NCBI GenBank assembly: GCA_030427245.1
Contig: JAUHXA010000048.1
Span: 1-58,382 of the forward strand
Length of the DNA stretch: 58,382 nt
Reading direction: 5' to 3'
From: Bacteroidia bacterium
GTDB taxonomy: Bacteria > Bacteroidota > Bacteroidia > Chitinophagales > UBA2359
Both the position numbers and the translations under genes were made by a program. The notes under the pieces are model-generated. The model worked only from the letters and a program-made list of their open reading frames with translations, did no database searches and had not been told where the DNA came from. The stretch's first letter is position 1. Every line of letters begins with the position of its first letter. Below are positions 29,659 to 38,326 of the stretch, piece by piece.

Positions 29659-30753
29659 ATGCTTCTATCACCTCTTCAATCTTTCGCTGCAATCTGCCTT
29701 TCAATACTGCTAATCGCAGCCTGCAACAACAATTCTTCAACATCAAACGCTGCTAATCAGCAAGAAATGACTTCAAAAACAACAACATTTTCTTCCCTTC
29801 AATGGATTCCTCAAACGCCCGTTACGACCGCCAATCTGCGGGGCTTGTATGTAGTTAATGTTGAGGTGATTTGGGCGAGTGGTAGCGGAGGCACGTTTTT
29901 GCGAACCATAGACGGCGGTAAAACTTGGACGACCAATACCATTGAAGGAACAGACAGCCTTGATTTTAGAGACATTCATGCTTTTGACGAAAACAATGCT
30001 TTGGTATTGAGTGCAGGGTTTCCAGCTTATATTTACAAAACAAGCGATGGAGGTAAAACGTGGAAGCAGGTGTACTTCAATGAGCGAGAAGGGGTATTTT
30101 TTGATGGTTTTGATTTTGCAGACCAAAAAAACGGCATGGCGTTCAGCGACCCGATTGAAGGAAAATTATTTATCATCCAAACCACCGATGGTGGCAACAC
30201 TTGGCAGCCAATTGACACCACTCATTTACCCGATGTATTAGAAGGAGAAGCGGGCTATGCGGCAAGCGGAACGGGCATCATTTTTAGAGGTGAAAAAGTT
30301 TGGATTGCAACAGGAGGAGGCGAAAGAGCGAGAATTTTTCACTCAATAGATTCAGGAGTACATTGGAATGTTTTCGACACACCCATCGTCAGCGCTGAAG
30401 GAAAAGGTATTTTTTCGATGGCAATGTCGGATGCTCAAAATGGGGTCGTTGTAGGTGGGGCATACATGGATTCGACCAACAATCTCCGCAATTGTGCGAT
30501 TACCAACGATGGCGGCAAAACTTGGCAATTGATTGAAGCAAATCAACCCAATGGCTACCGTTCTTGTGTGGCAAGTCACCCAAGCGAGCAATTGTTGATT
30601 GCAGTAGGGCGAACAGGTTCTGATGTTTCAACAGATTTGGGAAAAACTTGGCAAACGATTGGCAAAGAAGGTTATTACAGTTGCGACATTGCAGCAAAGA
30701 CTGCTTGGGCTGTCGGGCGAGGTGGTAAAATCGCTCAGATGAATTTAGATTAG
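29659..30753 (+). CDS. Ycf48/BNR-type beta-propeller lipoprotein
   Basis: About 364 residues from ATG 29659, which gives MLLSPLQSFAAICLSILLIAAC, a lipoprotein signal; an upstream ATG at 29626 adds eleven residues. The mature part is a propeller with blades ending in motifs such as TIDGGKTWTT, TSDGGKTWKQ, TTDGGNTWQP and TNDGGKTWQL, as in Ycf48-like photosystem assembly factors and oxidoreductase-like relatives. In a non-phototroph the function is unknown. Probably periplasmic or outer-membrane. Confidence 0.85.
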   Translation: MLLSPLQSFAAICLSILLIAACNNNSSTSNAANQQEMTSKTTTFSSLQWIPQTPVTTANLRGLYVVNVEVIWASGSGGTFLRTIDGGKTWTTNTIEGTDSLDFRDIHAFDENNALVLSAGFPAYIYKTSDGGKTWKQVYFNEREGVFFDGFDFADQKNGMAFSDPIEGKLFIIQTTDGGNTWQPIDTTHLPDVLEGEAGYAASGTGIIFRGEKVWIATGGGERARIFHSIDSGVHWNVFDTPIVSAEGKGIFSMAMSDAQNGVVVGGAYMDSTNNLRNCAITNDGGKTWQLIEANQPNGYRSCVASHPSEQLLIAVGRTGSDVSTDLGKTWQTIGKEGYYSCDIAAKTAWAVGRGGKIAQMNLD

Positions 30754-30771
30754 TTTTCAAGAACCAAAACC

Positions 30772-32970
30772 CTATCCTCCCTCTTCCTCCACTCGATAAT
30801 ACTCCTTCTCCACCTCAATCAAAAACCGGGAAGGCATTGTATAAGTCTGATCCCAAGAATAGACATAAGAAGGTAAAGTTAGGTATAGTTGCTCCTTCGC
30901 CCGACTACAAGCCACATAAAACAAACGCCGTTCCTCCTCCATATCGTCAATATTACTCAGCGAACGAGAAGATGGAAACACGCCATCAATCAAATGTGGC
31001 ACAAAAACAGTGTACCACTCCAAGCCCTTCGCCGAGTGAATCGTTGAGAGCGTAACGGGCTTGTCCTCACTTTCGTCAATCAGCGGGCGGACTTGGTCTT
31101 GAAACTTGGTAGAAGGTGGGTCGAGCGCAAAATCAGACAAGAATTTTTCGAGGTTTTCGTATTTACAAGCAAGCGTATAAAGCACCTCTACGTCTTTCAT
31201 GCGCTTTTCGTAATCGTCCTCTTTCACCTTCAATAGCGGTGTATAGTATTTCCGTAGAATATCCACCTTTGAAGCAATCGGAATGTTCGGGTTGGCAGCC
31301 TTGTTGAGTGCATTTTGGAGGTCGGTAAGTGCAGAGCCATATTTGCGTTTTTCAAAATTGCTAAAATCAATTTTACCCCTGTTTTTGGCGATTTCGTCCA
31401 CGATTTTACTTGCCGTCACCTTGCCAATACCTGGAATCATCTTCAATATTCGATTCCACGACACCGCATCCAATGGGTTGAGAACCAATCGTAGGTAAGC
31501 AATAATATCTTTGACGTGCCGACGCTCCACAAACTTGATTCCGCCCACAACCACATACGGAATACTCCTTTGCAGTAGTGCAGCTTGGATAAAATTTCCA
31601 TGAAAAGTATTGCGATACAAAACCGCTACTTGGTCGAGCGAAATATCTTTTTCACGCAATTCCATGATTTTATCTGCAATAAAATCCGCCTCTTCTTCTT
31701 GGTCATAAAATTTGCAGATAATAGGTTTCCATTGGTTTTGGTTGGTCGAAAAAAGCCTTTTCTGGTAACCAATTTTGGCGTTTTTTACGATGTTATTGGT
31801 GAAGTTCAGAATATCTTGATTGCTTCGATAATTCTGCTCCAATTTGATAACCTTACATTCGGGATAGATAGCAGGGAAGGTGAGAATATTCTCAAAATTT
31901 GCACCTCGGAAAGCGTAAATACTCTGAGCATCATCACCCACAATCATTAGGTTTCGGCTCTTTTTGGCTATCAAATCCACGATTTCCTTTTGCACCACAT
32001 TGGTATCTTGAAACTCATCAACCATCACATACTGAAAATCTCGCTGCACCTTGCGCCTAAATTGAAGGTTGTCTCTCAAGGCATCCCGCAAAATTTCCAT
32101 CAAATCATCGTAGTCCAAAATATGATTACCCCGTTTGTATTTTTTATACACATCTGCAATCGAAATCAATTCCTGCTCAAACTCCAACAAAGCCGTATAT
32201 TCTCGCTCCAAAATATGCGTAATGGGAACATTGCAGTTGCGAGATTTGGAAATGATGTTTTGCACCCGACTTTTGCGAGGAAAAGCTCGACTCTTTTTGG
32301 TGAAGTTCAACTCATTGCGAATCAAGTCTATAATATCCTGTGAGTCAATCGTATCAATGATGGTAAAATTGGCAGGAAGCCCAATGATTTTGGCGTATTT
32401 GCGGAGAATGTGATTCGAGAAAGCGTGATAAGTTCCCCGCATCACCCTATCGACTGCCTTGTTCTTCAATAGCTGCGAACTTCGCTTGACCATTTCGTGT
32501 GCCGCCTTTCGGGTAAAAGTCAGCAGTAAAATACTTTCGGGCGGAATCCCGCTTTCAATCATATAACTCAATCGGTAGGTAATCGTCCGAGTTTTGCCAC
32601 TGCCTGCCCCTGCAATGACCAAAATACTGCCCTTCAAAGTCGTTGCTGCCAAGAATTGACTGGGATTCAAACTGTTTTTATAATCAATCGAAAACTCTTT
32701 GTCTGTTGGGATTTGGTGATTGTCAACATCCGTAATTATTTTTCCTTCAATAGAAGCCGCAATTTGTTGCAATCGTTCGATTCTATCTACCACATTTTCG
32801 GGCGTATAAGGTTCGACATAATCCGAAATGGTCAGCCGTTCAAATTCGCTTTCGGCTTCAAAATCATCGTATTCTGCCGTAGTATCCGACTCAAAGTAGG
32901 CTGCAAATTTGCCGAGAAAGGAGCTGATTTGTTCTTCTTGGTCAGTTTTGTCTTTTTTATTGCGAGACAT
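30772..32970 (-). CDS. UvrD/PcrA-type superfamily I DNA helicase
   Basis: 732 residues. Walker A AGAGSGKTRTITYRLSYMIE, motif Ia LLTFTRKAAHEM, Walker B VDEFQDTN, QSIYAFRGA, then EQNYRSN and the C-terminal TLSTIHSAKGLEW and RLFYVACSRAKEQLYL. An acidic N-terminal extension of about 115 residues precedes the helicase core. Unwinds DNA 3' to 5' in repair and replication. It lies 35 bp downstream of the Septu-like HNH gene on the same strand, so it may be cotranscribed with it, although similar helicases are common chromosomal genes in Bacteroidota. Confidence 0.93.
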   Translation of the reverse strand: MSRNKKDKTDQEEQISSFLGKFAAYFESDTTAEYDDFEAESEFERLTISDYVEPYTPENVVDRIERLQQIAASIEGKIITDVDNHQIPTDKEFSIDYKNSLNPSQFLAATTLKGSILVIAGAGSGKTRTITYRLSYMIESGIPPESILLLTFTRKAAHEMVKRSSQLLKNKAVDRVMRGTYHAFSNHILRKYAKIIGLPANFTIIDTIDSQDIIDLIRNELNFTKKSRAFPRKSRVQNIISKSRNCNVPITHILEREYTALLEFEQELISIADVYKKYKRGNHILDYDDLMEILRDALRDNLQFRRKVQRDFQYVMVDEFQDTNVVQKEIVDLIAKKSRNLMIVGDDAQSIYAFRGANFENILTFPAIYPECKVIKLEQNYRSNQDILNFTNNIVKNAKIGYQKRLFSTNQNQWKPIICKFYDQEEEADFIADKIMELREKDISLDQVAVLYRNTFHGNFIQAALLQRSIPYVVVGGIKFVERRHVKDIIAYLRLVLNPLDAVSWNRILKMIPGIGKVTASKIVDEIAKNRGKIDFSNFEKRKYGSALTDLQNALNKAANPNIPIASKVDILRKYYTPLLKVKEDDYEKRMKDVEVLYTLACKYENLEKFLSDFALDPPSTKFQDQVRPLIDESEDKPVTLSTIHSAKGLEWYTVFVPHLIDGVFPSSRSLSNIDDMEEERRLFYVACSRAKEQLYLTLPSYVYSWDQTYTMPSRFLIEVEKEYYRVEEEGG

Positions 32971-33005
32971 ATTGTTAGGGGTTGAAGGTTAGGTGAATGG
33001 AGGTC

Positions 33006-33797
33006 TTAATTCCAAATTAGTTCAAAAGGAGGATTTAGTTGTAATTGTGTATTAACTAAAACTATTGCCTCATTGATAATGTCGCTTTTTCTAAGAAAAT
33101 ATCGAAGAAAACCAGCATAAGTTTCTTTTGTATTTGCTTCGTTTTTAACGACATCTAAGAAGTCAAGTATATCAGACGCTACTTTATCTCTCCTTGCATT
33201 TTGTTGAAGTTCATTGAATCTATCAATTTGGGCTCTTAATCCATGTTCATTTTTGTAAAATTGTAGCAAGACGGGAAAACGAGTTTGAACAAGTCCTATA
33301 CGCTGTAAATTACATACTTCAATTGTTCGCTTTCCTTTTGTCAAGTCAGGAGCGTCTGGGTTTATCTCAATCAATAAATCACGATAAATGAAATAATCTT
33401 TGGGGTTGTCATTCACGGGGTGAATAATTGGGTGGGTTTGAGTATCAAAAGCACGTTTTTCATTATTGCACTTTGTACATGCTAAGAATAAATTATCCCA
33501 GTCAAAGGTAAACTCAGGATAAAGTGATTTCGGAAAAAAATGTTCTATGTCGCCAAAATCAATAGCTTCAATAAAAGATTCACAAAAAGCACATTTTCCG
33601 CCAGACATTTCTATTAGTGCTGTTTTGATAGCTACTTGATTGTATTTGCTAGCTAATTTATCTCTTTGAGGCTTCTGATTTGTTGGTACGTTTGAATATC
33701 CTCCAAAAGGTCTGATAAAGTCTAATAATTCTCTTTTCCACTGTTCTTGATTATCAGCTAACACCTGTGGAATAGTTGGTCTGGTTAATTGAATCAT
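33006..33797 (-). CDS. ptuB: Septu-like HNH nuclease (PtuB-type, TIGR02646-like)
   Basis: 263 residues. The HNH module is GGKCAFCESFIEAIDFGDIE, then HFFPKS and WDNLFLACTKCNNEKRAF, with two CxxC pairs (CAFC, CTKC) and the general base His in DIEHF. The N-terminal ATG overlaps the preceding ATPase gene stop (ATGA), so the two are coupled. PtuA ATPase plus HNH PtuB is the defining pair of the Septu antiphage system, and PtuB is thought to be the DNA-cutting effector. The assignment rests on domain pairing; sequence identity to characterised PtuB could not be checked. Confidence 0.75.
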   Translation of the reverse strand: MIQLTRPTIPQVLADNQEQWKRELLDFIRPFGGYSNVPTNQKPQRDKLASKYNQVAIKTALIEMSGGKCAFCESFIEAIDFGDIEHFFPKSLYPEFTFDWDNLFLACTKCNNEKRAFDTQTHPIIHPVNDNPKDYFIYRDLLIEINPDAPDLTKGKRTIEVCNLQRIGLVQTRFPVLLQFYKNEHGLRAQIDRFNELQQNARRDKVASDILDFLDVVKNEANTKETYAGFLRYFLRKSDIINEAIVLVNTQLQLNPPFELIWN

Positions 33798-35053
33798 ATC
33801 GCATTAAGTATTAACTCTCCTTTTTTCATTTTATAAACTTTCAGAATAGGGTCATTTCCATGTAAAACTTCTTCAAGTTCTCTGATTTTTTCATCGTATA
33901 GACTCATATTGCCATCATTGACAGCTTGGTTAAGTTGATTTAAAAGCTCACCTGTGTTCAATTCTTGATAATCCATCATATCCATTAAATCTTCAAGAAT
34001 ATAATCTAACTGCCATCCTTTGTAAGATTTTTGTTGTGGTTCAATATTGAAAATTGTATTTTCAGCAGGAATCTTAACTACTTCTCCTGCTTTAGCAGAT
34101 GCAATAATTAAAGGTGAATGTGTAGTAGCAATAAATTGAATGTTTGGAAAAGCATTTTTCAAGTAATATATGACTCGTTTCTGCCAAGAAGGATGTAAAT
34201 GTAAATCCAATTCATCAATCAATACTACCCCTTTACTTTCTAAAGCAGCATTTTCTCCTAAATGAGGATTCAAAATTACACATCTAAAAGCAATATCTGC
34301 TACCATTGCCATCATACCTCTATAGCCATCGCTTAAATTCTTAGCTGGCATTTTGCTCCCATCTTCAAACTGCATCATCAATTCATCTTCTTCAATATCA
34401 AAGTAAATCCTATTGCAATCTTCTATACAATTACTTACAGCTCTACTTATTACATTCAGTTCAACAGATTCTTGACCCTGTTGAATAGCTGCAAACTCTT
34501 TGGTCTTAAACCATCCTAACAAAAATTTATAATTTGATGTGGGATTCAGCGCATTGTAATAGCCCCTAAGTCTTGAACCTCGAACCTCTATTCCTGTATC
34601 TTGTCTTTCTTTCCAAAGCCTTCCTGTTGGAAAATAAACAATAACAGGTAATCTTTCATTTTCGCCATCTCTAACAGCCTGTTGAAGCCTGTTCGCTATA
34701 TTTTTTATAGGTGAGGCATCTCTAGAGGTTGTTCTTCCTTGTTCTGTTTCCTTTGTCCTGCTCCACCCAATTCCTTTTCCTCTGTAAGTAGCCTGACAAC
34801 CAACAATTACAGGATATTGTGATTCTATACTATGTTCATAGCTTACAAGCCTAACATCTTCTTTTTGAATATGACGACTATCTGCATCGTCAATACCTAG
34901 AAAGAAAGAGCCAACCCCAACACATAAAGCCTCTAATAATGCAGTTTTTCCAACTCCATTCCCTCCAATTACTACATTGAAATTCTTATTGAATTTAACC
35001 GTTACTTTTTCAAAAGCTCGAAAGTTTTCTAAATGTATTAAGTCTATTTGCAT
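33794..35053 (-). CDS. ptuA: Septu-like ATPase (PtuA-type)
   Basis: 419 residues from ATG 35053. Walker A NFNVVIGGNGVGKTALLEAL (residues 30-37 for GGNGVGKT), signature-like NLSDGYRGMMAMVADIAFR, and Walker B GVVLIDELDLHLHP; these are SMC/RecF-like ABC ATPase features. An in-frame ATG at 35173 would start 26 bp from purU and add 40 residues without family resemblance, so 35053 is preferred; it also leaves room for a promoter. It forms an ATGA overlap with the HNH gene. Probably senses phage and licenses PtuB; that is inference from known Septu systems. Confidence 0.75.
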   Translation of the reverse strand: MQIDLIHLENFRAFEKVTVKFNKNFNVVIGGNGVGKTALLEALCVGVGSFFLGIDDADSRHIQKEDVRLVSYEHSIESQYPVIVGCQATYRGKGIGWSRTKETEQGRTTSRDASPIKNIANRLQQAVRDGENERLPVIVYFPTGRLWKERQDTGIEVRGSRLRGYYNALNPTSNYKFLLGWFKTKEFAAIQQGQESVELNVISRAVSNCIEDCNRIYFDIEEDELMMQFEDGSKMPAKNLSDGYRGMMAMVADIAFRCVILNPHLGENAALESKGVVLIDELDLHLHPSWQKRVIYYLKNAFPNIQFIATTHSPLIIASAKAGEVVKIPAENTIFNIEPQQKSYKGWQLDYILEDLMDMMDYQELNTGELLNQLNQAVNDGNMSLYDEKIRELEEVLHGNDPILKVYKMKKGELILNAI

Positions 35054-35198
35054 CGAATTGTACTGTTTTGAGATATGACTCAATCGAATTTTACTTAAAG
35101 ATAACGAGATTTCACTAATTTCGCCCTTTCTTTCTACAATAGTAGAAGGATTTTCAAGCAAATAATGTTTCAAATCCTATAATTACGAAATAAAACAA

Positions 35199-36032
35199 AT
35201 GACAGCTCATGTACTTCTAATTGACTGCCCCGACGAGAAGGGCTTAGTTTATCGAATCACCAAAACGCTCTACGAGAGTGACTTCAATGTCTTGAAAAAT
35301 GATGAATATGTCGACAATTCGAGTAATCACTTTTTCATGCGAACCGAATTTGCAGGAGAAGGAGACTCCAATGTGATATTGAAGAAACTTCAAGAGGCAC
35401 TACCAGATACCGCCAATATTCGCCTCAATCCCCAAAAGAAAAAAGATATTGTATTGCTCGTCACCAAAGAACACCATTGTTTGGGGGATTTGTTGATTCG
35501 ATATGCTTACGATGAATTGAATGCCAATATTTTAGCAGTAATCAGCAACCACAACGTTTTGCAGCCTTTGGTCGCCAAATTCGGTATTCCCTTTCACTAT
35601 ATCAGCCACCTTCACAAAACGAGAGAAGAGCATGAAGAAATGGTTTTGAAGGCATTGAAGATTTACGAACCCGAATATTTGGTTTTGGCGAAATATATGC
35701 GGATTCTCAATGCGAGTTTTGTGAGTCATTACTCCAATCGAATCATCAACATTCACCACTCTTTCCTTCCCGCTTTCATTGGCGCAAACCCTTACAAACA
35801 AGCTTTCAATCGTGGCGTGAAAATCATCGGGGCAACAGCGCATTTTGTAAACGATGATTTGGACGAAGGCCCTATTATCGAGCAGAGTGTCATTGAAGTG
35901 AATCACCGACAGTCGTGGAAAGAAATGGCGAAAGCGGGGAGAGATGTGGAGAAAATCGTTTTGTCAAGAGCCTTGAAGTTGGTTTTTCAAGATAGGGTGT
36001 TTATTCATGGGAATAAGACGATTATATTTTAG
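35199..36032 (+). CDS. purU: Formyltetrahydrofolate deformylase
   Basis: 277 residues. N-terminal ACT domain (VLLIDCPDEKGLVYRITKTL) and a C-terminal formyl-transferase-like catalytic domain with NIHHSFLPAFIGANPYKQAF and GATAHFVNDDLDEGPII, giving the Asn/His/Asp set. It hydrolyses 10-formyl-tetrahydrofolate to formate for purine synthesis and one-carbon balance. Divergent from the Septu-like pair. Confidence 0.92.
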   Translation: MTAHVLLIDCPDEKGLVYRITKTLYESDFNVLKNDEYVDNSSNHFFMRTEFAGEGDSNVILKKLQEALPDTANIRLNPQKKKDIVLLVTKEHHCLGDLLIRYAYDELNANILAVISNHNVLQPLVAKFGIPFHYISHLHKTREEHEEMVLKALKIYEPEYLVLAKYMRILNASFVSHYSNRIINIHHSFLPAFIGANPYKQAFNRGVKIIGATAHFVNDDLDEGPIIEQSVIEVNHRQSWKEMAKAGRDVEKIVLSRALKLVFQDRVFIHGNKTIIF

Positions 36033-36140
36033 GGGTGAGGAGTTAGGTGTCAGGAGCGAGAGGCTGTTGTTTGCTCTTTCAATCATAAGTCAGACTTCGT
36101 TAATAGCCCCCGTATTGGTGGCTTTGGACATTTGTGTTTA

Positions 36141-36587
36141 TTATTCTTCTAATTCATTTGTCAATTGTATTAGCTCCTGATTGCCTTTCCAACCTCCACA
36201 TTCATTCATAGCGATTATCAAATACCTTTTTGCTTCTTCTAAGTTTTTTGCTTCTCCTCGAACCCTTGCATTTTCCCAAGGACGTATATTTTTTGGAAGC
36301 AAATATTCAATTGTATATTGTTCGTGTCCTCCACCAGTTATGATAATATACCAATCAGATTTCCAATCATTTTCTTTTTGAATTACCAATCTCTTTAATG
36401 AAGTTAAGCCCCAAATTTGAGTGTCTTTAAATATTTCGTTTATCATTTCCAGAAGCTGAATCATGCTTTTTCCTGCTCTTACATTAAAATCATTTTCTTT
36501 TCCAAATTTTTCTCCAATTGAAATGGATTCTAAATAGAACTCTTCGAGACTTATTTCAGACTGGTTTGTATTTCTCGTTATTGGCAT
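36141..36587 (-). CDS. Hypothetical protein
   Basis: 148 residues, charged, mixed helix and strand (ISIGEKFGKENDF; WKSDWYIIITGGGHEQYTIE). I do not recognise a family. It has the amino-acid balance of a real protein and no overlapping gene. It is between purU and a STAND ATPase in an accessory region. It has the look of a small immunity or regulatory protein, but that is only an impression. Confidence 0.5.
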   Translation of the reverse strand: MPITRNTNQSEISLEEFYLESISIGEKFGKENDFNVRAGKSMIQLLEMINEIFKDTQIWGLTSLKRLVIQKENDWKSDWYIIITGGGHEQYTIEYLLPKNIRPWENARVRGEAKNLEEAKRYLIIAMNECGGWKGNQELIQLTNELEE

Positions 36588-36650
36588 TTTATTTTTTAGG
36601 TTTTGAGCTTATATACATAAATATTCTGACTCCCCCTGTTCCTTGACATC

Positions 36651-38084
36651 TCAAACCGTCTGAAACAAATCCTCCAATGTAACCACATTTTGAATCACAT
36701 CTAAGTGTTCATTTGCATTGATAAGCCCATAAGTCGTTATCAATGTAGTAAAAATGGATTTTTTGGATTTCGTGACAGCCGCAAAAATATTGGCTCTTTC
36801 TATTAGCGTATTTTTATAATTCGAGGTCAGTCTATAAGGCGCATTGTAAAACTTCACCTCACACAAATTAATTACTGCATCTGCTCGGTCAATCAACAAA
36901 TCCACTTGAATACCTGGATAATCCTCATTTCCTGTGAATTGAAAACTTGAAAATTCGTGTAAAATAGAAGCTATGCCCAAAGCTTTTGCGATTTGACGAG
37001 AATGAATCAAGCATACATTTTCAAACGCATAACCACACCACACTCGAAAGCTTTGGTCATTGAATAGCTTCAAAAATGCTCCTTTTTGATTTTGCAGGCT
37101 TCTATTGGAAATCATTTTTAGGTAGAAAAGCGAAAAGTTATCTGTTAGACGAAACAAGCTGCCTTTTTTCTTTTTGCCAAAAGGGAAATAAGATTGTATA
37201 AAAGCCGACTTCTCCAATTCCTTTAATGTTCGGGTGAGGCTGCCACTGTTGCTCAAGCTCGTAGCTTTGGCGATTTCTGTTCGAGTCATGCCTTTCCATT
37301 TAGAAGCCAATGCTTTGACGACTGCTACGTGCTTTTCAGATTTTTCAAACAAGGATTTGAACAAACGGTCAAACTCTCCTCTCAAAAAGCCATTTTCATC
37401 AAAACACAGTCGGTCGATGTTTTGGGCAATACTTTGATTGGCTTTCAATAACTCCAAATAATAGGGGATTCCGCCCAAAGCCATATAGACTTGCACCACT
37501 TGATAGTAATTGGCTTTGATTTTCTTGGCTTTTAGCAATTCATCTGTTTCTGATAAGGTAAAAGGTTGAAGCGGAATGTATTGAGTTGCTCGGTTGTGCA
37601 GTCCGCCTTTGTTGTTCAAAACATGCTTGATCATCCACGAAGCTGCCGAACCACAGACAATCAGTAAGACATTGTTGTAGGCTGCCCAATCGTTCCAAAA
37701 ATAGCCCAACGAACCCAAAAACTTTGATTTATGGGTAGCCAACCAAGGTAATTCATCAAAAAATACCACCTTCTTTTTGTCTTTGTCAAGGGTTTTTAAG
37801 TATTTTTTGAGCAATGAAAAAGCAGTGCGCCAATTTTTGGGTTTCTCTAAGCCAATATTACCGAAATTGTATTCTGATAACTTATCTGTGAAATTCGCCA
37901 ATTGGTCTTTTCGGCTGCCGTCTTGTGTACCTGTCAATTCAAAATCTATGTTTTCTCTTAAAGTACTCTTAATCAAAAAGGTTTTGCCCACTCTTCTTCT
38001 TCCATAAACCACAATAAACTCTGACTTATAAGAAGTTAATGCTTCCTTCAATATCGCTTGTTGTTCTTTTCTACCTATCAGCAT
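36651..38084 (-). CDS. STAND-type AAA ATPase with C-terminal PD-(D/E)XK-like domain
   Basis: 477 residues. N-terminal ATPase_2 (PF01637-like) with Walker A YGRRRVGKT (about 27-35) and Walker B KVVFFDELPWL. A winged-helix region follows (AKATSLSNSGSLTRTLKEL), and the C-terminus has GIQVDLLIDRADAVINLCEVKFY, a DUF234/PD-(D/E)XK-like core with Asp and E-x-K. Such proteins are multi-copy in Bacteroidota and archaea and are poorly understood. A paralogue lies at 47966-49390. A tandem 37-bp palindrome sits just upstream (38115-38205), so autoregulation is plausible. Confidence 0.8.
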   Translation of the reverse strand: MLIGRKEQQAILKEALTSYKSEFIVVYGRRRVGKTFLIKSTLRENIDFELTGTQDGSRKDQLANFTDKLSEYNFGNIGLEKPKNWRTAFSLLKKYLKTLDKDKKKVVFFDELPWLATHKSKFLGSLGYFWNDWAAYNNVLLIVCGSAASWMIKHVLNNKGGLHNRATQYIPLQPFTLSETDELLKAKKIKANYYQVVQVYMALGGIPYYLELLKANQSIAQNIDRLCFDENGFLRGEFDRLFKSLFEKSEKHVAVVKALASKWKGMTRTEIAKATSLSNSGSLTRTLKELEKSAFIQSYFPFGKKKKGSLFRLTDNFSLFYLKMISNRSLQNQKGAFLKLFNDQSFRVWCGYAFENVCLIHSRQIAKALGIASILHEFSSFQFTGNEDYPGIQVDLLIDRADAVINLCEVKFYNAPYRLTSNYKNTLIERANIFAAVTKSKKSIFTTLITTYGLINANEHLDVIQNVVTLEDLFQTV

Positions 38085-38114
38085 AATCTAAAACGTTGAA
38101 TAAATGTCCTATCC

Positions 38115-38205
38115 GTGGCTAAATCTATGTAAAATCAACACTTTTAGCCACTAATAGGTTTTGTATCTGTGGCTAAATCTATTTAAAAATAAGACTTTTA
38201 GCCAC
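38115..38205. promoter_or_regulatory. Two tandem palindromic repeats upstream of a STAND ATPase
   Basis: Each 37-bp unit starts GTGGCTAAATCTAT and ends CTTTTAGCCAC; the arms GTGGCTAAA and TTTAGCCAC are perfect complements. Copies are at 38115-38151 and 38169-38205, 54 bp apart, and their centres differ. The nearest copy is 31 bp upstream of the gene start at 38084. Candidate operator or transposon-type ends. Confidence 0.75.
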
Positions 38206-38326
38206 GAATAAACTGGCTATTTCTAATTATTCATAATAAATACTGATATTTACTAAATAAAAAACTTGTGATTATCATAAGTTTCAAGTACATTCGTTTT
38301 TTACAAGTTGTATAAAAGCGAGTTTC

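Noticed and set aside
30772-32970. Gabija GajB identity for the helicase
   Set aside because: It lacks a GajA-type OLD nuclease partner, is longer than typical GajB, and looks like common chromosomal UvrD-like helicases.
38115-38205. CRISPR-like array of two repeats
   Set aside because: Only two units, self-complementary and unequally spaced, with no cas genes nearby; a palindromic operator or transposon end is a better reading.
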